A stretch of 64,000 nt of DNA, from assembly GCA_964594775.1 (NCBI GenBank), contig CAZQNO010000001.1:62001-126000 (forward strand). The letters are read 5' to 3'. The translations under genes and the position numbers were made by a program. Source of the DNA: CAYFVU01 sp964594775. GTDB taxonomy: Bacteria > Spirochaetota > Spirochaetia > DSM-16054 > Sediminispirochaetaceae. Under the pieces are notes generated by a model. The model was not told the origin of the DNA and ran no database searches. It saw only the letters and a program-made list of their open reading frames with translations. Shown here in pieces: positions 9,061 to 19,200 of the stretch (position 1 is the first letter of the stretch; every line of letters starts with the position of its first letter).

Positions 9061-9504
9061 CTATGAAACGGTTAATTTTGCTTTCCGTATATCCGCTAGG
9101 GGAATTTCTTTCGTCTGCTCTTCCATTCGAAGACTCACCTCTTGCGGATTCGCCCCTAAAATGCTTCCCTCGACCCACGTTTCATCGTTCAGCAATATTT
9201 TTACCTCTCGATCTATAAAAACGGTGAACTCGGCCGCGTTTTTAATTGTCCGCATAATTCCCGGTGAAGTTACCTCTAAATTGATTTCCGTCGACTCCTC
9301 GGCAAGTTCTATTCTCGGCATGATTGCCTTGTAGACTTTCTCACAGTCTTCGATACCGACCCCGGAATAATGGTAGATAACCGCACGGATCTGAAGACCG
9401 AACTTCGTCTCCTTCCTTGCAAACTCCACAAAGGAGTATCCCATAGACCGTACAATCGGTTCAATTTCACGATATAGATGTCCTTCGTTTTCTTCCCACT
9501 TCAT
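9061..9504 (-). CDS. rimP: ribosome maturation factor RimP
   Basis: RimP is needed for maturation of the 30S subunit and is nearly always encoded in front of nusA. The protein shows the family pattern EPIVRSMGYSFVEF at the start, the central LEVTSPGIMRTIKNAAEF (usually EVSSPGLDRPL) and the C-terminal SH3-like strands ending IPLADIRKAKLTVS. Two starts are possible: ATG at 9504 (147 residues, used here) or GTG at 9516 (151 residues). Neither has a clear Shine-Dalgarno sequence, and the GTG lies right at the end of the T-tract of a leader terminator, so translation and transcription of this leader may interact. Confidence 0.92.
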   Translation of the reverse strand: MKWEENEGHLYREIEPIVRSMGYSFVEFARKETKFGLQIRAVIYHYSGVGIEDCEKVYKAIMPRIELAEESTEINLEVTSPGIMRTIKNAAEFTVFIDREVKILLNDETWVEGSILGANPQEVSLRMEEQTKEIPLADIRKAKLTVS

Positions 9505-9517
9505 TTCACGTATCACT

Positions 9518-9547
9518 AAAAAAGGAGCCGGTAGACGACTCCTTTTT
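9518..9547 (-). terminator. intrinsic terminator / attenuator in the rimP-nusA-infB leader
   Basis: On the minus strand the sequence folds into a 12-base-pair stem: AAAAAGGAGTCG pairs with CGGCTCCTTTTT around a five-base loop, and the 3' arm ends in six Ts. The one non-Watson-Crick pair is a G-U wobble only when read on the minus strand (it is a C-A mismatch on plus), which shows the direction. It lies after a good promoter (9572-9601) and 2 to 13 bases before the possible rimP starts, so it is placed to attenuate the operon rather than only to end the upstream comF transcript. Confidence 0.85.
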
Positions 9548-9571
9548 GCCTAATAATGATTATGTGATGAA

Positions 9572-9601
9572 ATAGTAGCAAAACGGAGCAGAGAACGTCA
9601 A
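9572..9601 (-). promoter_or_regulatory. sigma-70-type promoter of the rimP-nusA-infB operon
   Basis: A -35 hexamer TTGACG (9596-9601) is separated by 18 bases from a -10 hexamer TACTAT (9572-9577) on the minus strand. The predicted transcript starts near 9565, giving a leader of about 50-60 bases that contains the terminator hairpin before rimP. Confidence 0.7.
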
Positions 9602-9617
9602 GTGCTCAAATTAAAAA

Positions 9618-10364
9618 TCAATCAACGGCGAGGGTAATCACATGGACCGTATTGAAGCCGTAACGCTTTAATACTCTTGCAGATTCATCTGCCGTTGCCC
9701 CTGTGGTAAACACATCGTCAAGAAAGATGCATTCGGATATACCGTCGGATGAATTTTCGGTAAAACGCCGTTTTCGCTCTTTGATGAGGATGTTTCCACG
9801 CATGTTATCCCTCCTTCCGGCATAGTCGAGACTCTTCTGCTCTTTACCACCTTTTCTCTTTAGAAGACGAAGAATAGCTTTTCCATGATGCTTCTCGAGC
9901 AGACCGCTTATCTCCTCTACGTGTTCCCATCCCTGCATCCTGCGCACATGCCTTCGCGGCGGTGCCGGTACAATGGGAAGTGTCTCCGAAAAAGCGTCTT
10001 CGATAAGCTCCGCTGCGAGATCGGCAAATAGCAGCGCTAAAGCACGATTCTTTCTGAATTTGTAGGCCCTTATCAGTTCTCCTCCCCCCAGGGAATAAGA
10101 AAAAATCGAACGATTCGATGTGAAAGAATAGGTCTTTTCTCTACAGCCCCTGCAGATAGATTTTTCGCTTATCAGAGGACGACTGCAGATACGGCAAAAA
10201 TTTTCACCGGTACTTTCCCCTTTCCGGGCAATTTTGAGTTTCAGGATACGGGAAAAACATTCATCACAAAGGGGTAGTTCGTCCCCGTTTTTATGGATTT
10301 TGCAAAAAAAACGGTAGAGAGGAATCCCGCAGAGCACGCATCTCTCGGTAAAAAAGCGTTTCAT
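9618..10364 (-). CDS. comF: ComF family phosphoribosyltransferase-like protein
   Basis: The 248-residue product has N-terminal cysteine pairs of a double zinc ribbon (CVLCG, CDEC, CRIC, CRGC) and a C-terminal type I phosphoribosyltransferase fold with the PRPP-binding loop IFLDDVFTTGATADE. That architecture is ComF/GntX, linked to DNA uptake and to use of external DNA in other bacteria; its biochemical reaction is not established. It also shows the typical LIRAYKFRKNRALALLFADL and the QKSLDYAGRRDNMRG segment. It follows mutS by 93 bases on the same strand and may be the last gene of the tamB-bamA-mutS run. No other competence gene is in the window. Confidence 0.88.
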   Translation of the reverse strand: MKRFFTERCVLCGIPLYRFFCKIHKNGDELPLCDECFSRILKLKIARKGESTGENFCRICSRPLISEKSICRGCREKTYSFTSNRSIFSYSLGGGELIRAYKFRKNRALALLFADLAAELIEDAFSETLPIVPAPPRRHVRRMQGWEHVEEISGLLEKHHGKAILRLLKRKGGKEQKSLDYAGRRDNMRGNILIKERKRRFTENSSDGISECIFLDDVFTTGATADESARVLKRYGFNTVHVITLAVD

Positions 10365-10457
10365 GTTAATAGCTAGGAAATTTCAGGGGTTTTTGCTTTT
10401 TCTTGTCGATCTGTGCAAGTAAAAAAAGTCGAGACTTGCCGGCCAAGAAATGCTTCT

Positions 10458-13055
10458 CTATTTATCGCGCTCTTTTTTCCAGCGCTCGATGATCAGAAGA
10501 GCATCCATGGGGGTAACGCGATTGACATCGATCTGTGCAAGTTCTTCTGCTATGAGATCACCGCTGCTGAATAATTCCGTTTGTCCGCTTTCTTTTGTGA
10601 AAGAAAGATCTTCTTCGCCACGTTCACTATTGGTAATTCTTCGTTCTCGTTCCTCGAGCTTTCTAAGCAGCTCTTCGGCACGGAGGAGAACGGTTTCAGG
10701 AAGACCGGCAAGTTTCGCCACATGGATTCCATAGCTGCGACCGGCACTCCCCTCTTTCACCCGCTTGAGAAATATGATTTCTCCATTTTCTTCGCTTACC
10801 TGTAAATGAAGTTTTTGTATTGAGGTGTTTTCCATGGCAGTCAGCTCATGGTAATGGGTGGCAAAAAGGGTTTTTGCTCGAATTTTCAAGAGGTATTCAC
10901 TTACCGCCCATGCAATGGAAAGACCGTCGGAAGTACTCGTCCCTCTTCCCACCTCGTCCATGATAACGAGGCTCTGCTCTGCGGCGGTGTTGAGGATATA
11001 GGCGGTCTCGTTCATTTCGACGAGGAATGTCGACTCTCCTCGAGCGAGATTATCGGAGGCACCGACTCTGCAGAATATGCGGTCGACTATACCGATGTTC
11101 GCTTCGTCGGCGGGTACGAAAGACCCCATTTGTGCCAGGAGCACTATTAGGGCGACCTGTCGAAGGTAGGTGGATTTTCCGGACATATTCGGACCGGTAA
11201 TGAGGGCAAATGAACGGTCATTCGAATCGAGAGAAATAGAATTGGGAACGAAGGAACCGGCCTCTCCGTGTGTTTCTACGACGGGATGCCTTCCCTCGGA
11301 AATTTCTATGCTCCTTCCCTCATGTACTCGAGGCCTTCTCCACCCGTAGAGCGTAGCGCAGTAAGCCAAGCTCTGCATAGTATCTATAGCAGCAATTACC
11401 CGGGCGGCTGTTTTCAATTCGTAGAGGTACTCCTTTGCCTTGTTCCTCACTGCGAAAAACAGTCGTTTCTCGAGGTCGACTATACGTTCGGAGGCATTGT
11501 TCAGGTCCTCCTCGAGTTGATTCAACCGCTCGGTGCTGTATCGTTCGCTTCCTACGAGGGACTGTTTCCTTATAAAGTGGGAAGGCACCTTAGCGCTTTG
11601 TCCCTTGCTTACCTCGAGAAAATACCCGATGATCTTGTTGTAGTTTATGCGCAGGTTGCCGATACCAGATTCTTCTTTTTCTTCTTTCAGATACGCATCT
11701 AAGATTCGCTTACTGTCACTTTTCATTTTTCTCAATGCATCGAGGTCGGCATCGAAACCGTCTCTGATAAGCCGTCCTTCGCTTATGAGAACCGGCGGGT
11801 CCTCATGGAGGGCTTTTGCGAAAAGTTCTTTCAATTCCTCGAGGCGAGAGGACAATTCCGCGCTTTGCATTCCTTCGATTTGGGATAACTCTCCTCCGGA
11901 AAGAAGTTCATGTATATCGAAGAACGTAGCCAAACTCTGTTTGACGGCTAAAAGGTCCTTTCCATGAGCCTTATCCAGTGCTATTCTCGATGCGAGTCGT
12001 TCGATGTCTCGTATTGAAGAAAGTGTTTTTCTCAACTCCGAGAGAAGAAGTTGTTCCTTATAGATTTCTTCTATCTGATCTTGAACTTTTTCAATTTTAT
12101 CGATGTCTCTCAGGGGGGAGAGAATCCGTTGACGAATCATCCTCCCGCCCATCGGTGTCTTCGTTCGATCAAGGACTTCGAGGAGGGTAAACCGTTCTTC
12201 ACGGTCGGACAGGTTCTTTATCAGTTCGAGATTCTTCTGCGTTGCCTCGTCGATACCCATATATGAGTTTTCTTCGATCCGCTGCATGCCCGTAATATGG
12301 GTAAGGAGATGCTTGGCATTATTTTCCAGATAATCGATGAGCACCGCGCAGGATGCCAGTTCCGGCGAGTTTTCATCGAAACCGTAACCCTTGAGATTCT
12401 GCACCGCCAATAATCCCACTACGCGCCGGTAGGAACTCTTTTCATCGAAGTACCAATCGGGATATCTGTTTATGGTGATTCCTGCGGCGGAAGAAAAGAA
12501 AGAGGCAAGTCCTTTCTCCTCTTCCAGAAGCGACTCCTGGATTAAGACCTCCGAAGGGTCTAGACGCATCAATTCCTCTCGCACCCGTTGAGCACTGTTT
12601 TCGAGGGAAAAGGATCGGACCGAAAACTCCGCGGTGGCAAGATCTATCGCGCTCAGGGATACGGTTGCGCCGCTTACACCAAGAGAAACGATAAAGTTAT
12701 TCTTGTTCCTCTCCAGATACTCCTCTTCGGTAACGGTTCCGGGGGTAATGATCTCTACAACCTCCCGGTCTACTATTTTCTTCCCCTTCTCCGGAAGGCT
12801 TGTCTGTTCACAGACGGCGATTTTCTTTCCCTTTCTCAAGAGTCGAGGGATATACGTATGGACGGCGTGATAGGGAATACCGCACATCGGCAAACCGTTT
12901 CTGTGGGTGAGGGTAAGGTTCAATAGGGAGGAGACCATCACCGCGTCCCGGTCGAACATCTCGTAGAAATCTCCGAGACGAAAAAAGAGCACCGCATCAC
13001 CGTGTTCGGCCTTTATCCTGCGGTACTGCTTCAGCATGGGAGTAGTTTCGGCCAT
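10458..13055 (-). CDS. mutS: DNA mismatch repair protein MutS
   Basis: MutS recognises mismatches and small loops and recruits MutL. The 865-residue length is normal. The mismatch-binding Phe-X-Glu motif is present at residues 30-32 within FFRLGDFYEMF. The ATPase domain near residue 620 has Walker A GPNMSGKST, the Walker B region SLVIMDEVGRGTSTSDG and the ATHYHEL motif. The connector, lever and clamp regions lie between. It is 28 bases downstream of the skp-like gene; the same tamB-bamA-skp-mutS order is, as I recall, found in Treponema pallidum. Confidence 0.97.
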   Translation of the reverse strand: MAETTPMLKQYRRIKAEHGDAVLFFRLGDFYEMFDRDAVMVSSLLNLTLTHRNGLPMCGIPYHAVHTYIPRLLRKGKKIAVCEQTSLPEKGKKIVDREVVEIITPGTVTEEEYLERNKNNFIVSLGVSGATVSLSAIDLATAEFSVRSFSLENSAQRVREELMRLDPSEVLIQESLLEEEKGLASFFSSAAGITINRYPDWYFDEKSSYRRVVGLLAVQNLKGYGFDENSPELASCAVLIDYLENNAKHLLTHITGMQRIEENSYMGIDEATQKNLELIKNLSDREERFTLLEVLDRTKTPMGGRMIRQRILSPLRDIDKIEKVQDQIEEIYKEQLLLSELRKTLSSIRDIERLASRIALDKAHGKDLLAVKQSLATFFDIHELLSGGELSQIEGMQSAELSSRLEELKELFAKALHEDPPVLISEGRLIRDGFDADLDALRKMKSDSKRILDAYLKEEKEESGIGNLRINYNKIIGYFLEVSKGQSAKVPSHFIRKQSLVGSERYSTERLNQLEEDLNNASERIVDLEKRLFFAVRNKAKEYLYELKTAARVIAAIDTMQSLAYCATLYGWRRPRVHEGRSIEISEGRHPVVETHGEAGSFVPNSISLDSNDRSFALITGPNMSGKSTYLRQVALIVLLAQMGSFVPADEANIGIVDRIFCRVGASDNLARGESTFLVEMNETAYILNTAAEQSLVIMDEVGRGTSTSDGLSIAWAVSEYLLKIRAKTLFATHYHELTAMENTSIQKLHLQVSEENGEIIFLKRVKEGSAGRSYGIHVAKLAGLPETVLLRAEELLRKLEERERRITNSERGEEDLSFTKESGQTELFSSGDLIAEELAQIDVNRVTPMDALLIIERWKKERDK

Positions 13056-13083
13056 AGACCTACCAATGCATAAATTTATTCAT

Positions 13084-13614
13084 CTATTCCGCGGCGCCGC
13101 TCTGATGCCGGAGGTGGGCGAGTACAATCTCGGTAATGTCCACCTCTTTGTTGTAATGGAGAATGTTCGGATCCTTTTTTCTCAGAACTATGGAGTAGCC
13201 TTCCTGCTCGGCGATATACTGTACTGCTTTGAGAATTTCTCTGGAGAAATCCGAAGAGGTAAGGAGGTTTTCCCGGCGACTGTTTATTCGTTCACTCATT
13301 ATACGGTTGTACTCTTTGAGGTACTCTTCCTTCTTTCGAATTTCCTCTTCTAGAGAAAGTACGAGTTTTTTATTGTCTTCCTGCCGAGCCTCAAGTCTTC
13401 GCTCTTTGAGACGATTAATTTCATCTTTTCTTTCGGCAATGTTTTCCTCGGTCTTTTCCGTGAGTCTTTCGATTTCCCGCCATGAACCGGATTCCTTGAA
13501 ATAGTCGCTTACAATTCGGTTGAGATCTACCACCGCTACCATGGTAAGTTTCGCCGCAAAGGCGGAACCGGCGAGAACGAACAAAACTATCGCCGCTATT
13601 GACAGCCTTTTCAT
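13084..13614 (-). CDS. OmpH/Skp-like periplasmic chaperone
   Basis: The 176-residue protein starts with a signal peptide (MKRLSIAAIVLFVLAGSAFA, cleavage after AFA) and then has a short strand VVDLNRIVSDY followed by a long charged coiled coil (about residues 45-130), the shape of Skp/OmpH. Skp holds unfolded outer-membrane proteins on their way to the Bam complex. The gene directly follows bamA by 19 bases and precedes mutS, which supports the assignment. Confidence 0.88.
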   Translation of the reverse strand: MKRLSIAAIVLFVLAGSAFAAKLTMVAVVDLNRIVSDYFKESGSWREIERLTEKTEENIAERKDEINRLKERRLEARQEDNKKLVLSLEEEIRKKEEYLKEYNRIMSERINSRRENLLTSSDFSREILKAVQYIAEQEGYSIVLRKKDPNILHYNKEVDITEIVLAHLRHQSGAAE

Positions 13615-13633
13615 ATGTATACCTCTCCTTGCA

Positions 13634-16195
13634 TTACATGAGGTCTATATTTATCGTCAAGACCAGACGCCAACCGGAATCGGGATCGTCGGGATCCGAG
13701 AAGAGCGGCCCCGGTTCATACTGTACGTTGCCGTTTTCGTCTATCGAGAAGATCCTGGTAAAATAGAGTCCCAGGGGCAAATTCGGTATGGTAAATCGCA
13801 TGCCGAATCCGTAACTGAAGCGGTAATCGACGATGGCTTCTTCGGTATAAAAACCCAGCTTGCTTCGGTCCTCCCAGAACCCTGTTGAACGAAAGAAAAT
13901 ATCCGTCCAAAGGACCTGTTCGGAAATGGGAATCCGCAGCTCAGCCCAGTTGTCCCACATCGCCTCGCCGTTGTAACGGCGGGGCGCCCAGCCTCGGTCG
14001 GTATTCATGCCGTCGGTATAGAGCATATAGCTCGTACTCGCCTGTATCCCCCTCTTCCATTCACCGTCTTCTCGGTAGACCTGAGGGAGAATGAGGGAAA
14101 AAGAACTGTGAAGCGCCAATACCGTCTTGAAGTTCCAATTAGAAAAAACGGGAAGGTCCAGCAGAGTGTGAAAATACTCACCCTTTGTGGTCGTCTTCAA
14201 GTAATGGCTCACACCGCCGAGGATACCACCGCCGTAGGTGAAGGTCTCGCTGAGAAGAAAGCCCTTAGAAGGAGAGAAGATGTAATCCCGCGTGTCCCAG
14301 GAGAGCCGTGTCCACCAACGATTGTTGAAACGCCAGTTGCGGTGATTTTCTCTTGTGGCGGGGTTGTACGGACGGTATATGCTGTCGTCGTAATTTATGT
14401 AGGAGAGGCCGGTGCTGAAACCGGTTGCGGTGCCTATCCTTCCCACATTCGTATGAAAAGTATATCCGCTTCGCACCCCCAGGGAAACCTCGTATTCGTG
14501 GTATTCCATAAGGTAGGCATCGTCGATACCCTCGTTGTTTTCGAGGGCGGCTTCGTATTCGTCCATCGTCTCATAGGGGTCGGGTACGGCGATTTCGTTT
14601 TCGTAGTCTTCTTTGGTAAAACGGGGAAAGTCTACGTCCTGGCGGACATTGGTGTTCTTTGTATGAGAGAAGGTAAAATCGACACCTCCGCCGAGTCTAT
14701 TCCCGAAGAGCCAGTTTGTATCGTAGGAAAAATTCAGATTCTGCGTTCTCCCGGAAAGCTCCGTTCCTATGGAAAACTTTTCACCGAGCCCCCGGAAGTT
14801 GTTGTCCGTCCAGCGAAGAAAACCGACCACCGGAAAGTCTCCGGCCTGTCCGGTAAAGGTCACGCCGAAGTTGATGTTGGTGGTCTTCGCCTCCTCTACG
14901 TTGTATACCAGGTCCATGAGTCCCTCCGCGCTGCCGAAGGGAGTTTCCGGTGCTACGTTGGCAAAGAGTCCGGTGTTGTAGAGGTTTCGCATCCCCTCTA
15001 ATACCAGTTCCTTACTGAACACGTCTCCCGTTTCCAGCGGGATTTCACGGTAGGCCACCTTGTCTTTCGTTTTTTCGTTTCCCTTTACGATGATGTTCTC
15101 GATATGGGCCCTGCCCTTTTCGACAATGTTTATACGATAGGAGACCGATCTGTTCTGCTCGTCGCGCAGCATATCCCTGCTTATCTGGTTGTAGATGTAG
15201 CCGTCGTTGTAGTAGAGATCGGTGACCCGCTGAAAATCACGGTTGAGCAGGGTAAGATTCAGCACATCTCCCTTATCAAGCTCGATCTTCTCTTTCAGCT
15301 CCTCATCGGAGAAGAGCTTGTTGCCCTCGAAGTCCATGCCTCCGTAGGTCCACTGCCTCCCTTCTTCTATGTAGTAGGTGAGAATGAGGTAGTTCTTGTT
15401 GTCGACCGTCTCGTCGAGATTTCTGGTAACGTCGACGACCTTCACGTCTATATAGCCCCGTTCGTGGTAATAGGTCTCGATGGCTTCCTTATCCCTCTCG
15501 ACAGTGTTTTCTTCAAACACCCCGCTGTGGAAGAGCGACTGCTCCTTCGTTTTCAGTTCCTTCTTGAGGGTCTTGTCGGAAACAAATGAATTGCCCGAAA
15601 AGGTGAGGGTACGCACACGGGTCTGTCTTCCCTCCTCCACCCGAAAAGTGACGGTAACGGTGTTGCGTTTCTCGTTTTCTTCGACGGAAGAACTCACCAG
15701 GACATCCGGAAAACCCTTTTCAAGATAGAGATCTCGTATGGCCGTTTCATCGGAGCTCAGCTTGTTTTTCGTAAGAATATCATCCCGCTTGAGGAGGATC
15801 GTATCGAGAATATCTGCCTTCCGTACGCTCTTGTTGCCTTCAATTTCGATATCGTCGATTATCGGTCGTTCGGTAACGGTGAAACGGATCTTTACCTTTT
15901 CACGGGCGGTGGTAAGGGGGATCGCGTTCGGCTCAAGCCGTTCGAAGTAATTCAGTGCATAGAGCTTACTCTGAAGATCACTAAAAAGGCTTTCGGTAAA
16001 CTCCTTACCCACGAAGGGTTCGGTAATGGTCTCCAGCTCGCTTTCATCTACATGGTCTAGTCCTTCGAATTCGACCGCGGTAATGGGTTTATTCATGTAC
16101 CACGGGCCGTCCTGCGAAAACAGCGGCGGCGTACTGAAGAAGAGGTAAAAGACGAGTAAAACGAGAGACGCTATTCTAAAAACGCATTGACGCAT
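13634..16195 (-). CDS. bamA: outer membrane protein assembly factor BamA
   Basis: BamA (853 residues) inserts beta-barrel proteins into the outer membrane. A signal peptide ends near residue 28 (PPLFSQ). POTRA domains follow, visible as repeated strands such as ITAVEFEGLDHVDESEL, IDDIEIEGNKSVRKADIL, VRTLTFSGNSFVSDKTL, YGGMDFEGNKLFSDEEL and IENIIVKGNEKTKDKV. The 16-stranded barrel occupies the second half, with the conserved late segment FRFSYGFGMRFTIPNLPLGL. The last residues are RLVLTINIDLM: the final aromatic residue usual for barrel proteins is missing. It lies 24 bases after tamB and 19 before skp. Confidence 0.96.
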   Translation of the reverse strand: MRQCVFRIASLVLLVFYLFFSTPPLFSQDGPWYMNKPITAVEFEGLDHVDESELETITEPFVGKEFTESLFSDLQSKLYALNYFERLEPNAIPLTTAREKVKIRFTVTERPIIDDIEIEGNKSVRKADILDTILLKRDDILTKNKLSSDETAIRDLYLEKGFPDVLVSSSVEENEKRNTVTVTFRVEEGRQTRVRTLTFSGNSFVSDKTLKKELKTKEQSLFHSGVFEENTVERDKEAIETYYHERGYIDVKVVDVTRNLDETVDNKNYLILTYYIEEGRQWTYGGMDFEGNKLFSDEELKEKIELDKGDVLNLTLLNRDFQRVTDLYYNDGYIYNQISRDMLRDEQNRSVSYRINIVEKGRAHIENIIVKGNEKTKDKVAYREIPLETGDVFSKELVLEGMRNLYNTGLFANVAPETPFGSAEGLMDLVYNVEEAKTTNINFGVTFTGQAGDFPVVGFLRWTDNNFRGLGEKFSIGTELSGRTQNLNFSYDTNWLFGNRLGGGVDFTFSHTKNTNVRQDVDFPRFTKEDYENEIAVPDPYETMDEYEAALENNEGIDDAYLMEYHEYEVSLGVRSGYTFHTNVGRIGTATGFSTGLSYINYDDSIYRPYNPATRENHRNWRFNNRWWTRLSWDTRDYIFSPSKGFLLSETFTYGGGILGGVSHYLKTTTKGEYFHTLLDLPVFSNWNFKTVLALHSSFSLILPQVYREDGEWKRGIQASTSYMLYTDGMNTDRGWAPRRYNGEAMWDNWAELRIPISEQVLWTDIFFRSTGFWEDRSKLGFYTEEAIVDYRFSYGFGMRFTIPNLPLGLYFTRIFSIDENGNVQYEPGPLFSDPDDPDSGWRLVLTINIDLM

Positions 16196-16219
16196 ATATT
16201 CTCCTCACTCCCTATATCT

Positions 16220-19200
16220 TTAGTACGAATAATCCCAAGAAAGCCCGACACTGGTGTTTTCCAAGCTTTGCTCCGGATCGGTGAAATCCGGGTTTACCGA
16301 TAAGTTTAACAGGAAAAGCGGAGTTTTCCATTCTAAACCGACTTCCATCGAAAAAATCAGGTTTTCGTCTTGAATCTCCCCGATATATGACGGCTGCTGC
16401 CGCACCTGAAGCATTGCTTCGAGAAAGAGATCATTCCCCAGATACTTTCCCAGGAAGAGGGTGGTATTGTCAAGGTATCTGCCGAGAGGATCGGTCTGCT
16501 GAATAGGATCCTCCGTTTGCTCAACGGGATCATCCTCCGTACCTATTCGTTCGAGAAGCACATTCTGTACGATTTGCGTTCTCAAAGAGAAGAGGTCTAG
16601 GTTGAAGGCCTCTTTTACCTGATTTTCGAAGGATCGCACCACGCTGAACTGGGAAAAGATGTCACCGGTAAGCATAAGGGCGGCGGCGAGACCGAGCTCG
16701 CCCTCGCCGGGAGCTCCATATATATGTGTTCCTAGAATCTGTGCGATTTCTACCGTACTGAGCTGCGGACTCGCCTCGAATCTCGGGGTAAAGCTCTTTA
16801 AGGGTTCGTTCTCGACGATGAGGTAGATGGTAACGGGATGTCCCGTCATGTCTATTTCTTTTATCTCCGCTCGTGCGTTGAGCAGGGGGTCGAAGGATTG
16901 CTCCGTTTCGTTAAAGGTGATGGTACCCTCTTTAAGGAAAAAATTTCGTTGAAAGTAGAAAATCTCTCCGCCGCGTATATCTACCTCTCCGGTAAAACGG
17001 AAGTTCTCATCCAAACTGCTGTAAAAAATTTCCACCTTTTGTCCGATATCGGCAAAGGCCGAGAGTATCGGCAATCTTCTGCGGGGCCAGATGAACTCGA
17101 CCTTCGTACCCGTCTCTATTTCCATGTCTACGATGAGGGGCTTTTTCATTTCTCTTTTCTCGCCCTTCTGCGGTTCTTCAAGGGTAATGACACAGTCTTT
17201 CGCCAGAATGTCACCGCCGATCCGGTTTTCATTGAACCCGGAGGTAAAGGAGAAATCGCCGGTGCCGTAGCCGTCGATGGAAAGGCCCGATTCCTTTAGC
17301 CTGATTACGACATGAATTCCGTTTTCATCGAGGGTGCGAACGAGAACCTGAATATCTGTTGGGGTCCATTTATCGAATACGAATCCTCCTGAAAGACTTG
17401 CCCTCCCCTTCCCGGATCTTACCGAGACCGGTTCTACCCTCACCTCTTTATCATCCATTGTGATAGTGGTGGAGAATTGTTCGACCGGTTCGGCTACCTG
17501 CTCAAGCGTCCCGGCAATACGCGAACCCTGCAGGGTCCCGTAAAATTCAGGATCCGCCGCGCTGCCGGTAATGGTAAATCCTCCCCGAATGCTCCCCGAG
17601 TTAAAGAGAATCGCGTCAAAACCTATCTCATCTAAGGTGGTGAGATCGAAAAAAACATCGTGAACCCTTGTAGCAATAGTTCCCTCCTCGATTCGTCCGT
17701 CGGCAAGAAAACGAACCGGCAGAGGATCGTCGACGGAGATTGAGAACTCGCCGCTGTCGTTAAACTGTCCGGAAACGGCATCCTTCGGTCCGCCGATGAA
17801 CTGTATCGTTCCCTCTTCTCGTTCCAAACCGACATTCCAGCTAGCTCTTTCGGTCCCGAAAAGATTTATCTTCGTGAGGTCCAATTCTGCGGAGAAATTG
17901 CTAGTGAAAACTTCCGCTACATTTTCAATAGCCGCAACAGGCGTAAGCGCCGCATCCAAGACGAAGTGTGCCGAACTGCTCTTTTTCCCGATAGTGCCGA
18001 GATAGTCTCCTTCGATCCGCGCCCTCCCCCTTTCTACATTATAGCGGCCCTCGCCCTTTTGAATGAGGTGATTTTTAAAACTCCCCTGAATATAATTTAA
18101 GGAAATAACGCGTTTGTTCACCGATGCGCGAAGGTCGAATTCTATCGGTGTGTTTCGGTATTCTCCCTCTTCGAGCTGGGCAGAAAAGTCGAGTTCAGGA
18201 TCATCAATCGGACCGGAGAGAAATGCGTCGGCGCTGAGAATGCCGTCTATCGGTAAAACCGCAAATCGTCTTAGGGGCATGCTGTTCACCGTCACGGAAG
18301 CCTTTATTCTGTTATTCTCTATGGCGCAGACAGCGCTATATTCCTCTCTATTCATCTTATCACGCAGTGCACTTTCCTGTTCGGAACGCAGAGTTAACCA
18401 GCCGCTGCCGCTCGGCTCGTCGAAATTATCGGGGATGAATACTCCTTCGCCGGTAAGAATGGAGACCGAATCACTGTAGCGGAGATCCCACAGTTTTATG
18501 CGTTCCCGGTTTGCAGATGCGGATATGCGTATGCTGCCTCCCTTTTGCAGTCCCGGCGGCGAAAGTATCTCTAAGGAGGAAAGGTGAACAAGCCAGCCGG
18601 TTTCTTTTGAAATGCGCCCGCGCCCTTTGAATGACAGCTCACTGCTCTCTTCACCGATGGGAACAGGGAGATTATCCGCCTTCGCGGAAAAGGCGACGTT
18701 GTTTCTCTGAAAAAACGCGCTTGCACTGATGCCGTGATTTCCCCTAATAATGAGGGTCGATTTTCCGTGATACGTGCCGTAAATGTCGTACTGTTCGGCG
18801 GCCATTCGTAATGCGGCGTCAAAATGAACCGTATCCTGCTCAGCGAAGGCCATATTTGCGTTTCCGTAGAGACTCCTTTCGTGGTAGAGAATTTCAATCT
18901 CACCGAAGCGTATGAGTTCGTTGTTTCCTCTCACGCGGGTAAAAAGGGAAAACCCCCTCTCGACATCTTCAATTTTCAAAGGCTGGAGCGAAAAAAAGAA
19001 GCCGTCTTGAGCTTTTGAAACGAATGCTTCCGTTGTAAGACGCGCATTCTTGAGCGGGACTCGTTCAACGGGAAAGTCCTTTGCATAGATTTGCAGAATC
19101 GGCACAAGGGGGAGGTCTGTAATCTCGGCGGAAAGCTCCAAGCCGGGGTTTTCTCCTCTGGTGAAACTCCCTTCGCTGCGCACATAATTGTCTATCTGTT

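Noticed and set aside
10380..10450. Hairpin GCAAGT...ACTTGC with a T-run between comF and mutS, considered as a terminator
   Set aside because: The stem is only six bases with a loop of more than ten, and the T-run lies inside the loop, so it does not look like a working terminator.
14108..15001. 297-codon open frame on plus, antisense to bamA
   Set aside because: Covers the BamA barrel in antisense; no domain or start signal.
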